64,000 nucleotides of DNA from Nemopilema nomurai. Lineage: Eukaryota; Cnidaria; Scyphozoa; Rhizostomeae; Rhizostomatidae. Shown piece after piece: positions 23,601 to 38,700 of this stretch. The stretch lies in assembly GCA_003864495.1 (NCBI GenBank), contig ML133402.1:640614-704613 (forward strand), written 5' to 3'. Numbering within the stretch: position 1 is the stretch's first letter; each line of letters opens with the position of its first letter. The notes under the pieces were generated by a model. It saw only the letters and a program-made list of their open reading frames with translations, did no database searches and was not told the DNA's origin. Both the position numbers and the translations under genes were made by a program.

Positions 23601-24454
23601 AAATAATGAGGATAAAACGAAAACGAGTCTGTGGTTTTTAGCACCAAAACGAGTCTAGCATGGAAACGAGGCATGGCGAAAACGAGGCTAGAACGAAAAC
23701 GAGATTGAAGTTTTTAGCACCAAAACGAGTCTGGCATGAAAACGAGGCAAGGAGGAAAACAAGGCCAAAACAAAAACGAGGCTGGGGTTTTTAGCACTAA
23801 AACGAGTCTAGCATGGAAACGAGGGAAGGACGAAAACGAGGCTAAAGGGAAAACGTGACTGTGGTTTTTAGCACCAAAACGAGTTTAGCATGGAAACGAG
23901 GCATGGACGAAAAAGAGGCTAAAAACGAAAAGAGGCTGGGGTTTTAGCACCAAAACAAGGCTAGCATGGAAACGAGGCAAGAGCAAAACAAGGCTGAAGC
24001 GAGAACGAGGCTCCAAGTTTTTAGCACCAAAACGAGTCTAGCATGGAAACGAGGACAGGACGAAAGCGAAGCAAAAAGAAAATGAGGCTGGAGTTTTTAG
24101 CACCAAAACGACTCTGGCATGAAAACGAGGAAAGGAGGAAAACAAGGCCAAAACCAAAACGAGGCTGGGGTTTTTAGCACTAAAACGACTCTAGCATGGA
24201 ATCGAGGCAAGGAAGAAAACGAGGCTAAAGGGAAAACGAGGCTGGGGTTTTTAGCACTGAAACGAGGCTAGCATGGAAACGAGGGAAGGACGAAAATGAG
24301 GCTGGGGTTTTTAGCACCAAAACGACTCTGGCATGAAAAGGAGGCAAGGACGAAAACAAGGCCAAAACAAAAACAAGGCTGGGGTTTTTAGCACTAAACG
24401 AGGCTAGCATGGAAACGAGGGAAGGACGAAAACGGGGCTAAAAGAAAACGAGGC

Positions 24455-24485
24455 TAGGTCTTTTAGCACAAAGCGAAAACGAGAC
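24455..24485 (+). repeat. Truncated 31-bp monomer (domain marker), exemplar
   Basis: A monomer with about 46 bp missing from its middle: TAGGTCTTTTAGCAC followed directly by AAAGCGAAAACGAGAC. The same truncated unit recurs, always within the same neighbourhood of monomers, near 2829, 4430, 5150, 7012, 9440, 11263, 12709, 13121, 20727, 21131, 21625, 22809, 23305, 26214, 28339, 28913, 30779, 32106, 35445, 36522, 38411, 38900, 53379, 55281 and 55783. I did not find it in 39706-52740 or 56575-64000. It is therefore a usable marker of one higher-order repeat family. Confidence 0.85.
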
Positions 24486-27400
24486 AAGGGTTTTGGCATC
24501 AAAATGAGGCTAGCATTGAAAAGAGGCAAGGACAAAAACGAGGCTAAAATGAAAACAAGGCTGTGGTCTTTAGCACCATATCGAGGCTAGCACGAAAACG
24601 AGGCAAGGAAGAAAACAGGGCTACACGAAAACGAGGCTGAATATTTTAGCACCAAGTCGAGGCTAGCATGGAAACGAGACTAGGACAAAAACAGGGCTTA
24701 AACGAAAATGAGGTTAGGTCTCTTAGCACCAACTTAAAACAAAAATGAGGCTTGGGTTTTTAGCACTAAAACGAGGCTAGCATTGAAACGAGGGAAGGAC
24801 AAAAACGAGGCTAAAGGGAAAACGAGACTGTGGTTTTTAGCACCTAAAAGAAGCTAGCATGGAAACGAGGCATGGCGAAAACGAGGCTAGAACGAAAACG
24901 AGATTGTAGCTTTTAGCACCAATAAAAGTCTTGCATGGAAACGAAGCAAGGATGAAAACGAGGCTAAAATGAAAACAACGCAGGGGTTTTAGCACCAAAA
25001 CGAGTCTAGAATGGAAATGAGGCAAGGAGGAAAACGAGGCTAGAACGAAATTGAGGTTAAGACTTTTAGCACCGAATCGTGGCAAGCATGGAAACGAGGC
25101 AATGACAAAAACGGGGCTTAAACGAAAACGAGATTAGGTCTTTTAGCACCAAATTGAGGCTAGCATGCAAACGAGGCAAGAACAAAACGGGACTGAAGCG
25201 AAAACGAGGATAAGGTTTTGAGCACCAAATCGAGGCTAGCATGGAAACGAGGCATGGACGAAAAAGAGACTAAAACGAAAACGAGGCTGGGGTTTTTAGC
25301 ACCAAAAGGAGGCTAGCATGGAAACGAGGCAAGAACAAAACAAGGCTGAAGCGAGAACGCGGCTTAAGTTTTTAGCACCAAAACGAGTCTAGCATGGAAA
25401 CGAGGCAAGGACAAAAACGAAGCTAACAAAAATGAGGCTGGGTTTTTAGCACCAAAACGACTCTGGCATAAAAAGGAGGCAAGGACGAAAACAAGGCCAA
25501 AACAAAAACGAGGCTGGGGTTTTTAGCAATAAAACGAGGCTAGCATGGAAACGAGGGAAGGACGAAAACGAGGCTAAAGGGAAAACGTGACTGTGGTTTT
25601 TAGCACCAAAACGAGTTTAGCATGGAAACGAGGCAAGGATGAAAACGAGGCTGAATTGAAAACGAGGCAGAAGTTTATAGCACCAAAACGAGTTTAGCAT
25701 GGAAACGAGGCATGGACGAAAAAGAGGCTAAAACGAAAACGAGGCTGGGGTTTTTAGCACCAAAACGAGTCTGGCATGAAAACGAGGCAAGGAGGAAAAC
25801 AAGGCCAAAACAAAAACGAGGCTGGGGTTTTTAGCACCAAAGCGAGTCTAGCATGGAAACGAGGGAAGGACGAAAACGAGGCTAAAGGGAAAACGTGACT
25901 GTGGTTTTTAGCACCAAAACGAGTTTAGCATGGAAACGAGGCATGGACGAAAAAGAGCCTAAAACGAAAACGAGGCTAGGGCTTTTAGCACCAAAAAGAG
26001 TTAGGCATGGAAACGAGAGAGGGAAAAAAACGAGGATAAAACGAAAACGAGTCTGTGGTTTCTAGCACCAAAACGACTCTGGCATGAAAAGGAGGCAAGG
26101 ACGAAAACAAGGCCAAAACAAAAACAAGGCTGGGGTTTTTAGCACTAAAACGAGGCTAGCATGGAAACGAGGGAAGGACGAAAACGGGGCTAAAAGAAAA
26201 CGAGGCTAGGTCTTTTAGCACAAAGCGAAAACGAGACAAGGGTTTTGGCACCAAAATGAGGCTAGCATTGAAAAGAGGCAAGGACAAAAACGAGGCTAAA
26301 ATGAAAACAAGGCTGTGGTCTTTAGCACCATATCGAGGCTAGCACGAAAACGAGGCAAGGAAGAAAACAGGGCTACACGAAAACGAGGCTGAATATTTTA
26401 GCACCAAGTCGAGGCTAGCATGGAAACGAGACTAGGACAAAAACAGGGCTTAAACGAAAATGAGGTTAGGTCTCTTAGCACCAACTTAAAACAAAAATGA
26501 GGCTTGGGTTTTTAGCACTAAAACGAGGCTAGCATTGAAACGAGGGAAGGACAAAAACGAGGCTAAGGGGAAAACGAGACTGTGGTTTTTAGCACCTAAA
26601 AGAAGCTAGCATGGAAACGAGGCATGGCGAAAACGAGGCTAGAACGAAAACGAGATTGTAGCTTTTAGCACCAATAAAAGTCTTGCATGGAAACGAGGCA
26701 AGGATGAAAACGAGGCTAAAATGAAAACAACGCAGGGGTTTTAGCACCAAAACGAGTCTAGAATGGAAATGAGGCAAGGAGGAAAACGAGGGTAGAACGA
26801 AATTGAGGTTAAGACTTTTAGTACCGAATCGTGGCAAGCATGGAAACGAGGCAATGACAAAAACGGGCTTAAACGAAAACGAGATTAGGTCTTTTAGCAC
26901 CAAATTGAGGCTAGCATGCAAACGAGGCAAGAACAAAACGGGACTGAAGCGAAAACGAGGATAAGGTTTTGAGCACCAAATCGAGGCTAGCATGGAAACG
27001 AACAAAGGATAAAAACGAGGCTAAAACGAAAACGAGGCTGGGTTTTTAGCACCAAAACGAGTTTAGCATGGAAACGAGGCAAGGACGAAAACGAGGCTAA
27101 ATTGAAAACGAGGCTGAAGTTTATAGCACCAAAACGAGTTTAGCATGGAAACGAGGCAAGGACGAAAACGAGGCTAAATTGAAAACGAGGCTGGGGTTTT
27201 CAGCTCTAAAACGAGGCTAGCATGGAAACGAGAAAGGGAAGAAAACGAGGCTAAAAGGAAAACGAGACTGGGGTTTTTAGCACCAAGACGAGTCTAGCAT
27301 GGAAACGAGGAAAGGACAAAAACAAGACTAAAACGAAAATGAGGCTGGGGTTTTTAGCACCAAAACGACTCTGGCATGAAAACGAGGCAAGGACGAAAAC

Positions 27401-30400
27401 GAGGCTAAATTGAAAACGAGGCTGAAGTTTTTTGCACCAAAACGAGTTTAGCATGGAAACGAGGCATGGACGAAAACGAGGCTAAAGGGAAAACGTGACT
27501 GTGGTTTTTAGCACCAAAACGAGTTTAGCATGGAAACGAGGCAAGGACGAAAACGAGGCTAAATTGAAAACGAGGCTGAAGTTTTTAGCGCCAAAACGAG
27601 TTTAGCATGGAAACGAGGCATGGACGAAAAAGAGGCTAAAACGAAATCGAGTCTGCGGTTTTTAGCACCAAAACGAGTCTGGCATGAAAACGAGGCAAGG
27701 AGGAAAACAAGGCCAAAACAAAAACGAGGCTGGGGTTTTTAGCACTAAAACGAGTTTAGCATGGAAACGAGGCATGGACGAAAAAGAGGCTAAAACGAAA
27801 ACGAGGCTGGGGTTTTAGCACCAAAACAAGGCTAGCATGGAAACGAGGCAAGAGCAAAACAAGGCTGAAGCGAGAACGAGGCTCAAGTTTTTAGCACCAA
27901 AACGAGTCTAGCATGGAAACGAGGACAGGACGAAAGCGAAGCAAAAAGAAAATGAGGCTGGAGTTTTTAGCACCAAAACGACTCTGGCATGAAAACGAGG
28001 CAAGGAGGAAAACAAGGCCAAAACCAAAACGAGGCTGGGGTTTTTAGCACTAAAACGAGTCTAGCATGGAAACGAGGCAAGGAAGAAAACGAGGCTAAAG
28101 GGAAAACGAGGCTGGGGTTTTAGCACTGAAACGAGCTAGCATGGAAACGAGGGAAGGACGAAAATGAGGCTAAAACAAAAATGAGGCTGGGGTTTTTAGC
28201 ACCAAAACGACTCTGGCATGAAAAGGAGGCAAGGACGAAAACAAGGCCAAAACAAAAACAATGCTGGGGTTTTTAGCACTAAAACGAGGCTAGCATGGAA
28301 ACGAGGGAAGGACGAAAACGGGGCTAAAAGAAAACGAGGCTAGGTCTTTTAGCACAAAGCGAAAACGAGACAAGGGTTTTGGCACCAAAATGAGGCTAGC
28401 ATTGAAAAGAGGCAAGGACAAAAACGAGGCTAAAATGAAAACAAGGCTGTGGTCTTTAGCACCATATCGAGGCTAGCACGAAAACGAGGCAAGGAAGAAA
28501 ACAGGGCTACACGAAAACGAGGCTGAATATTTTAGCACCAAGTCGAGGCTAGCATGGAAACGAGACTAGGACAAAAACAGGGCTTAAACGAAAATGAGGT
28601 TAGGTCTCTTAGCACCAACTTGAGGCTAGCATGCAAACGAGGCTATGACAAAAACGGGGCTGAAGCAAAAACAAGGATTAAGTTTTTAGCATCAAAACGA
28701 GGCTAGCATGGAAACGAGGGAAGGACGAAAACGAGGCTAAATGGGAAATTGTGACTGTGGTTTTTAGCACCAAAACGAGTTTAGCATGGAAACGAGGCAA
28801 GGACGAAAACGAGGCTAAATTGATAACGAGGCTGAAGTTTTTAGCACCAAAACGAGTTTAGCATGGAAACGAGGGAAGGACAAAAAAGGGCTAAAAGAAA
28901 ACGAGGCTAGGTCTTTTAGCACAAAGCGAAAACGAGACTAGGGTTTTGGCACCAAAATGAGGCTAGCATTGAAAAGAGGCAAGGACACAAACAGGGCTTA
29001 AACCAAAATGAGGTTAGGTCTCTTAGCACCAACTTGAGGCTAGCATGCAAACGAGGCTAGGACAAAAGCGGGGCTGAAGCAAAAACGAGGATTAAGTTTT
29101 TAGCACCAAAACGAGGCTAGCATAGAAACGAGGCTTGGACAAAAACGAGGCAAAACCGAAAACGAAGCTAGGGCTTTTAGCACCAAATAGAGTTAGGCAT
29201 GGAAACGAGAGAGGGAAAATAATGAGGATAAAACGAAAACGAGTCTGTGGTTTTTAGCACCAAAACGAGTCTAGCATGGAAACGAGGCATGGCGAAAACG
29301 AGGCTAGAACGAAAACGAGATTGAAGTTTTTAGCACCAAAACGAGTCTGGCATGAAAACGAGGCAAGGAGGAAAACAAGGCCAAAACAAAAACGAGGCTG
29401 GGGTTTTAGCACTAAAACGAGTCTAGCATGGAAACGAGGGAAGGACGAAACGAGGCTAAAGGGAAAACGTGACTGTGGTTTTTAGCACCAAAACGAGTTT
29501 AGCATGGAAACGAGGCATGGACGAAAAAGAGGCTAAAACAAAACCGAGGCTGGGGTTTTAGCACCAAAACAAGGCTAGCATGGAAACGAGGCAAGAGCAA
29601 AACAAGGCTGAAGCGAGAACGAGGCTCAAGTTTTTAGCACCAAAACGAGTCTAGCATGGAAACGAGGCATGGCGAAAACGAGGCTAGAACGAAAACGAGA
29701 TTGAAGTTTTTAGCACCAAGACAAGTCTTGCATGGAAACGAGGCAAGGATGAAAACGAGGCTAAAATGAAAACAACGCAGGGGTTTTAGCACCAAAACGA
29801 GTCTAGAATGGAAATGAGGCAAGGAGGAAAACGAAGCTAGAACGAAATTGAGGTTAAGACTTTTAGCACCGAATCGCGGCAAGCATGGAAACGAGGCAAT
29901 GACAAAAACGGGGTTTAAACGAAAACGAGATTAGGTCTTTTAGCACCAACTTGAGGCTAGCATGCAAACGAGGCAAGAACAAAACGGGGCTGAAGCGAAA
30001 ACGAGGATAAGGTTTTGAGCACCAAATCGAGGCTAGCATGACAACGATCAAAGGATAAAAATGAGGCTAAAACGAAAACGAGGCTGGGTTTTTGGCACAA
30101 AAAGAAGGCTAGCATGGAAAAGAACAAAGGATAAAAACGAGGCTAAAACGAAAACGAGGCTGGGGTTTTTAGCACCAAAACGAGTTTAGCATGGAAACGA
30201 GGCAAGGATGAAAACGAGGCTAAATTGAAAACGAGGCTGAAATTTTTTGCACCAAAACGAGTTTAGCATGGAAACGAGGCATGGACGAAAAAGAGACTAA
30301 AACGAAAACGAGGCTGGGGATTTTAGCACCAAAACGAGGCTAGCATGGAAACGAGGCAAGGACAAAAACGAAGCTAAAACAAAAATGAGGCTGGGGTTTT

Positions 30401-30687
30401 TAGCACCAAAACGACTCTGGCATGAAAACGAGGCAAGGACGAAAACAAGGCCAAAACAAAAACGAGGCTGGGGTTTTTAGCAATAAAACGAGGCTAGCAT
30501 GGAAACGAGGGAAGGACGAAAACGAGGCTAGAGGGAAAACGTGACTGTGGTTTTTAGCACCAAAACGAGTTTAGCATGGAAACGAGGCAAGGACGAAAAC
30601 GAGGCTAAATTGAAAACGAGGCTGGGGTTTTAGCACCAAATCGAGTCTGGCATGAAAACGAGGCAAGGACCAAAACGAGGCTAAATT

Positions 30688-30692
30688 GATAA
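30688..30692. other. Unoccupied paralog of the insertion site
   Basis: The satellite here reads CTAAATTGATAACGAGGCTAAAG without interruption, and the following monomers match those to the right of the insertion, including the GGGGCTAAAAG monomer and the 31-bp truncated unit. Equivalent empty sites lie at 35352-35356, 38326-38330 and 55191-55195. Confidence 0.8.
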
Positions 30693-33600
30693 CGAGGCTA
30701 AAGTTTTTAGCACCAAATTGAGTTTAGCATGGAAACGAGGGAAGGACGAAAACGGGGCTAAAAGAAAACGAGGCTAGGTCTTTTAGCACAAAGCGAAAAC
30801 GAGACTAAGGTTTTGGCACCAAAATGAGGCTAGCATTGAAAAGAGGCAAGGACACAAACGAGGCTAAAATGAAAACAAGGCTATGGTCTTTAGCACCATA
30901 TTGAGGCTAGCACGGAAACGAGGCAAGGAAGAAAACAGGGCTACACGAAAACGAGGCTGAATATTTTAGCACCAAGTCGAGGCTAGCATGGAAACGAGGC
31001 AATGACGAAAACAAGGCCAAAACAAAAACGAGGCTGGGGTTTTTAGCAATAAAACGAGGCTAGCATGGAAACGAGGGAAGGACGAAAACGAGGCTAAAGG
31101 GAAAACGTGACTGTGGTTTTTAGCACCAAAACGAGTTTAGCATGGAAACGAGGGAAGGACGAAAACGAGGCTAAAGGGAAAACGTGACTGTGGTTTTTAG
31201 CACCAAAACGAGTTTAGCATGGAAACGAGGCAAGGACGAAAACGAGGCTAAAACGAAAACGAGGCTGGGGTTTTAGCACCAAAACAAGGCTAGCATGGAA
31301 ACGAGGCAAGAGCAAAACAAGGCTGAAGCGAGAACAAGGCTCAAGTTTTTAGCACCAAAACGAGTCTAGCATGGAAACGAGGACAGGACGAAAGCGAAGC
31401 AAAAAGAAAATGAGGCTGGAGTTTTTAGCACCAAAACGACTCTGGCATGAAAACGAGGCAAGGAGGAAAACAAGGCCAAAACCAAAACGAGGCTGGGGTT
31501 TTTAGCACTAAAACGAGTCTAGCATGGAAACGAGGCAAGGAAGAAAACGAGGCTAAAGGGAAAACGAGGCTGGGGTTTTTAGCACTGAAACGAGGCTAGC
31601 ATGGAAAAGAGGGAAGGACGAAAATGAGGCTCAAACAAAAATGAGGCTGGGGTTTTTAGCACCAAAACGACTCTGGCATGAAAACGAGGACAGGACGAAA
31701 GCGAAGCAAAAAGAAAATGAGGCTGGAGTTTTTAGCACCAAAACGACTCTGGCATGAAAACGAGGCAAGGAGGAAAACAAGGCCAAAACTAAAACGAGGC
31801 TGGGGTTTTTAGCACTAAAACGAGTCTAGCATGGAAACAAGGCAAGGAAGAAAACGAGGCTAAAGGGAAAACGAGGCTGGGGTTTTTAGCACTGAAACGA
31901 GGCTAGCATGGAAACGAGGGAAGGACGAAAATGAGGCTAAACAAAATGAGGCTGGGTTTTAGCACCAAAAGATCTGGCATGAAAAGGAGGCAAGGACGAA
32001 ATCAAGGCAAAACAAAAACAAGGCTGGGGTTTTTAGCACTAAAAGAGGCTAGCATGGAAAGAGGGAAGGACGAAAACGGGCTAAAAAGAAAACGAGGCTA
32101 GTCTTTTAGCACAAAGCGAAAACGAGACAAGGGTTTTGGCACCAAAATGAGGCTAGCATTGAAAAGAGGCAAGGACAAAAACGAGGCTAAAATGAAAACA
32201 AGGCTGTGGTCTTTAGCACCATATCGAGGCTAGCACGAAAACGAGGCAAGGAAGAAAACAGGGCTACACGAAAACGAGGCTGAATTTTAGCACCAAGTGA
32301 GGCTAGCATGGAAACGAGACTAGGACAAAACAGGGCTTTAAACGAAAATGAGGTTAGGTCTCTTAGCACCAACTTAAAACAAAAAATGAGGCTTGGGTTT
32401 TAGCACTAAAACGAGGCTAGCATTGAAACGAGGGAAGGACAAAAACGAGGCTAAGGGAAAACGAGACTGTGGTTTTTAGCACCTAAAAGAAGCTAGCATG
32501 GAAACGAGGCATGGCGAAAACGAGGCTAGAACGAAAACGAGATTGTAGCTTTTAGCACCAATAAAAGTCTTGCATGGAAACGAGGCAAGGATGAAAACGA
32601 GGCTAAAATGAAAACAACGCAGGGGTTTTAGCACCAAAACGAGTCTAGAATGGAAATGAGGCAAGGAGGAAAACGAGGCTAGAACGAAATTGAGGTTAAG
32701 ACTTTTAGCACCGAATCGTGGCAAGCATGGAAACGAGGCAATGACAAAAACGGGGCTTAAACGAAAATGAGATTAGGTCTTTTAGCACCAACTTGAGGCT
32801 AGCATGCAAACGAGGCAAGAACAAAACGGGACTGAAGCGAAAACGAGGATAAGGTTTTGAGCACCAAATCGAGGCTAGCATGGAAACGAACAAAGGATAA
32901 AAACGAGGCTAAAACGAAAACGAGGCTGGGTTTTTAGCACCAAAACGAGTTTAGCATGGAAACGAGGCAAGGACGAAAACGAGGCTAAATTGAAAACGAG
33001 GCTGAAGTTTATAGCACCAAAACGAGTTTAGCATGGAAACGAGGCAAGGACGAAAACGAGGCTAAATTGAAAACGAGGCTGGGGTTTTCAGCTCTAAAAC
33101 GAGGCTAGCATGGAAACGAGAAAGGGAAGAAAACGAGGCTAAAAGGAAAACGAGACTGGGGTTTTTAGCACCAAGACGAGTCTAGCATGGAAACGAGGAA
33201 AGGACAAAAACAAGACTAAAACGAAAATGAGGCTGGGGTTTTTAGCACCAAAACGAGTCTGGCATGAAAACGAGGCAAGGACAAAAACAAGGCCAAAACC
33301 AAGAGCGAGGCTGGGGTTTTTAGCAATATAACGAGGCTAGCATGGAAACGAAGGAAGGACGAAAACGAGGCTAAATTGAAAACGAGGCTGAAGTTTTTTG
33401 CACCAAAACGAGTTTAGCATGGAAACGAGGCATTGACGAAAACGAGGCTAAAGGGAAAACGTGACTGTGGTTTTTAGCACCAAAACGAGTTTAGCATGGA
33501 AACGAGGCAAGGACGAAAACGAGGCTGAAGTTTTTAGCGCCAAAACGAGTTTAGCATGGAAACGAGGCATGGACGAAAAAGAGGCTAAAACGAAAACGAG

Positions 33601-35726
33601 TCTGTGGTTTTTAGCACCAAAACGAGTCTGGCATGAAAACGAGGCAAGGAGGAAAACAAGGCCAAAACAAAAACGAGGCTGGGGTTTTTAGCACTAAAAC
33701 GAGTTTAGCATGGAAACGAGGCATGGACGAAAAAGAGGCTAAAATGAAAACGAGGCTGGGGTTTTAGCACCAAATCGAGTCTGGCATGAAAACGAGGCAA
33801 GGACCAAAACGAGGCTAAATTGAAAACGAGGCTGAAGTTTATAGCACCAAAACGAGTTTAGCATGGAAACGAGGCAAGGACGAAAACGAGGCTAAATTGA
33901 AAACGAGGCTGGGGTTTTCAGCTCTAAAACGAGGCTAGCATGGAAACGAGAAAGGGAAGAAAACGAGGCTAAAAGGAAAACGAGACTTTGGGTTTTAGCA
34001 CCAAGACGAGTCTAGCATGGAAACGAGGAAAGGACAAAAACGAGACTAAAACGAAAATGAGGCTGGGGTTTTTAGCACCAAAACGACTCTGGCATGAAAA
34101 CGAGGCAAGGACGAAAACAAGGCCAAAACCAAAAGCGAGGCTGGGGTTTTTAGCAATAAAACGAGGCTAGCATGGAAACGAAGGAAGGACGAAAACGAGG
34201 CTAAAGGGAAAACAGGACTGTGGTTTTTAGCACCAAAACGAGTTTAGCATGGAAAAGAGGCAAGGACGAAAACGAGGCTAAATTGAAAACGAGGCTGAAG
34301 TTTATAGCACCAAAACGAGTCTAGCATGGAAACGAGGCATGGCGAAAACGAGGCTAGAACGAAAACGAGATTGAAGTTTTTAGCACCAAGACAAGTCTTG
34401 CATGGAAACGAGGCAAGGATGAAAACGAGGCTAAAATGAAAACAACGCAGGGGTTTTAGCACCAAAACGAGTCTAGAATGGAAATGAGGCAAGGAGGAAA
34501 CGAGGCTAGAACGAATGAGGTTAAGACTTTAGCACCGAATCGCGGCAAGCATGGAAACGAGGCAATGACAAAACGGGTTTAAACGAAAACGAGATTAGGT
34601 CTTAGCACCAACTTGAGGCTAGCATGCAAACGAGGCAAGAAAAAAAACGGGGCTGAAGCGAAAACGAGGATAAGGTTTTGAGCACCAAATCGAGGCTAGC
34701 ATGACAACGATCAAAGGATAAAAACGAGGCTAAAACGAAAACGAGGCTGGGTTTTTAGCACAAAAAGGAGGCTAGCATGGAAACGAACAAAGGATAAAAA
34801 CGAGGCTAAAACGAAAACGAGGCTGGGGTTTTTAGCACCAAAACGAGTTTAGCATGGATACGAGGCAAGGACGAAAACGAGGCTAAATTGAAAACGAGGC
34901 TGAAGTTTTTTGCACCAAAACGAGTTTAGCATGGAAACGAGGCATGGACGAAAAAGAGACTAAAACGAAAACAAGGCTGGGGTTTTTAGCACCAAAACGA
35001 GGCTAGCATGGAAACGAGGCAAGGACAAAAACGAAGCTAAAACAAAAATGAGGCTGGGGTTTTTAGCACCAAAACGACTCTGGCATGAAAAGGAGGCAAG
35101 GACGAAAACAAGGCCAAAACAAAAACGAGGCTGGGGTTTTTAGCAATAAAACGAGGCTAGCATGGAAACGAGGGAAGGACGAAAACGAGGCTAAAGGGAA
35201 AACGTGACTGTGGTTTTTAGCACCAAAACGAGTTTAGCATGGAAACGAGGCAAGGACGAAAACGAGGCTAAATTGAAAACGAGGCTGAAGTTTATAGCAC
35301 CAAAACGAGTTTAGCATGGAAACGAGGCATGGACGAAAAAGAGGCTAAATTGATAACGAGGCTAAAGTTTTTAGCACCAGAACGAGTTTAGCATGGAAAC
35401 GAGGGAAGGACGAAAACGGGGCTAAAAGAAAACGAGGCTAGGTCTTTTAGCACAAAGCGAAAACGAGACTAGGGTTTTGGCACCAAAATGAGGCTAGCAT
35501 TGAAACGAGGCAAGAGCAAAACAAGGCTGAAGCGAGAACAAGGCTCAAGTTTTTAGCACCAAAACGAGTCTAGCATGGAAACGAGGACAGGACGAAAGCG
35601 AAGCAAAAAGAAAATGAGGCTGGAGTTTTAGCACCAAAACGACTCTGCATGAAACGAGGCAAGGAGGAAAACAAGGCCAAAACCAAAACGAGGCTGGGGT
35701 TTTTAGCACTAAAACGAGTCTAGCAT

Positions 35727-38700
35727 GGAAACGAGGCAAGGAAGAAAACGAGGCTAAAGGGAAAACGAGGCTGGGGTTTTTAGCACTGAAACGAGGCTAG
35801 CATGGAAAAGAGGGAAGGACGAAAAGAGCTCAAACAAAAATGAGGCTGGGGTTTTAGCACCAAAACGATCTGGCATGAAAACGAGGACAGGACGAAAGCG
35901 AAGCAAAAAGAAAATGAGCTGGAGTTTTTAGCACCAAAACGATCTGGCATGAAAACGAAAAGGAGGAAAACAAGGCCAAAACTAACGAGGCTGGGGTTTT
36001 AGCACTAAAACGAGTCTAGCATGGAAACAGGCAAGGAAGAAAACGAGGCTAAAGGGAAACGAGGCTGGGGTTTTTAGCACCAAAACGACTCTGGCATGAA
36101 ACGAGGAAGGACGAAAGCGAAGCAAAAAGAAAATGAGGCTGGAGTTTTTAGCACCAAACGACTCTGGCATGAAAACGAGGCAAGGAGGAAAAAAAGGCCA
36201 AAACGAAAACGAGGCTGGGGTTTTTAGCACCAAAACGAGTCTAGCATGGAAACAAGGCAAGGAAGAAAACGAGGCTAAAGGAAACGAGGCTGGGTTTTAG
36301 CACTGAAACGAGGCTAGCATGGAAACGAGGAAGGACGAAAATGAGGCTAAAACAAAAAATGAGGCTGGGTTTTAGCACCAAAACGACTCTGGCATGAAAA
36401 GGAGGCAAGGACGAAAAACAAGGCAAAACAAAAACAAGGCTGGGGTTTTTAGCACTAAAACGAGGCTAGCATGGAAACGAGGGAAGGACGAAAACGGGGC
36501 TAAAAGAAAACGAGGCTAGGTCTTTTAGCACAAAGCGAAAACGAGACAAGGGTTTTGGCACCAAAATGAGGCTAGCATTGAAAAGAGGCAAGGACAAAAA
36601 CGAGGCTAAAATGAAAACAAGGCTGTGGTCTTAGCACCATATCGAGGCTAGCACGAAAACGAGGCAAGGAAGAAAACAGGGCTACACGAAAACGAGGCTG
36701 AATATTTTAGCACCAAGTCGAGGCTAGCATGTAAACGAGACTAGGACAAAACAGGGCTTAAACGAAAATGAGGGTTAGCTCTTAGCACCAACTTAAAACA
36801 AAAATGAGGCTTGGGTTTTTAGCACTAAAACGAGGCTAGCATTGAAACGAGGGAAGGACAAAAACGAGGCTAAAGGGAAAACGAGACTGTGGTTTTTAGC
36901 ACCTAAAAGAAGCTAGCATGGAAACGAGGCATGGCGAAAACGAGGCTAGAACGAAAACGAGATTGAAGCTTTTAGCACCAATAAAAGTCTTGCATGGAAA
37001 CGAGGCAAGGATGAAAACGAGGCTAAATGAAAACAACGCAGGGGTTTTAGCACCAAACGAGTCTAGAATGGAAATGAGGCAAGGAGGAAACGAGGCTAGA
37101 ACGAAATTGAGGTTAAGACTTTTAGCACCGAATCGTGGCAAGCATGGAAACGAGGCAATGACAAAACGGGCTTAAACGAAACGAGATTAGGTCTTTTAGC
37201 ACCAACTTGAGGCTAGCATGCAAACGGGGCAAGAACAAAACAGGGCTGAAGCGAAAACGAGGATAAGGTTTTGAGCACCAAATCGAGGCTAGCATGGAAA
37301 CGAACAAAGGATGAAAACGAGGCTAAAACGAAAACGAGGCTGGGGTTTTTAGCACCAAAACGAGTTTAGCATGGAAACGAGGCAAGGACGAAAACGAGCT
37401 AAATTGAAAACGAGGCTGAAGTTTATAGCACCAAAACGAGTTTAGCATGGAAACGAGGCAAGGACGAAAACGAGGCTAAATTGACAACGAGGCTGGGGTT
37501 TTCAGCTCTAAAACGAGGCTATCATGGAAACGAGAAAGGGAAGAAAACGAGGCTAAAAGGAAAACGAGATTTTGGGTTTTAGCACCAAGACGAGTCTAGC
37601 ATTGAAACGAGGAAAGGACAAAAACGAGACTAAAACGAAAATGAGGCTGGGGTTTTTAGCACCAAAACGACTCTGGCATGAAAACGAGGCAAGGACGAAA
37701 ACAAGGCCAAAACCAAAAGCGAGGCTGGGGTTTTTAGCAATAAAACGAGGCTAGCATGGAAACGAGGGAAGGACGAAAACGAGGCTAAAGGGAAACGTGA
37801 CTGTGGTTTTTAGCACCAAAACGAGTTTAGCATGGAAACGAGGCAAGGACGAAAACGAGGCTAAATTGAAAACGAGGCTTAAGTTTATAGCACCAAAACG
37901 AGTTTAGCAAGAAAACGAGGCAAGGACAAAAACGAAGCTAAAACAAAAATGAGGCTGGGGTTTTTAGCACCAAAACGACTCTGGCATGAAAAGGAGGCAA
38001 GGACGAAAACAAGGCCAAAACAAAAACGAGGCTAGGGTTTTTAGCAATAAAACGAGGCTAGCATGGAAACGAGGGAAGGACGAAAACGAGGCTAAAGGGA
38101 AAACGTGACGTGGTTTTAGCACCAAAACGAGTTTAGCATGGAAACGAGGCAAGGACGAAAACGAGGCTAAATTGAAAACGAGGCTGAAGTTTATAGCACC
38201 AAAACGAGTTTAGATGGAAACGAGGCATGGACGAAAAAGAGGCTAAAATGAAAACGAGGCTGGGGTTTTAGCACCAAATCGAGTCTGGCATGAAAACGAG
38301 GCAAGGACCAAAACGAGGCTAAATTGATAACGAGGCTAAGTTTTTAGCACAAAACGAGTTTAGCATGGAAACGAGGAAGGACGAAAACGGGGCTAAAAGA
38401 AACGAGGCTAGGTCTTTTAGCACAAAGCGAAAACGAGACTAGGGTTTTGGCACCAAAATGAGGCTAGCATTGAAAAGAGGCAAGGACAAACGAGGCTAAA
38501 ATGAAAACAAGGCTATGGTCTTTAGCACCATATCGAGGCTAGCACGGAAACGAGGCAAGGAAGAAAACAGGGCTACACGAAAACGAGGCTGAATATTTTA
38601 GCACCAAGTCGAGGCTAGCATGGAAACGAGGCAAGGACGAAAACAAGGCCAAAACCAAAAACGAGGCTGGGGTTTTAGCAATAAAACGAGGCTAGCATGG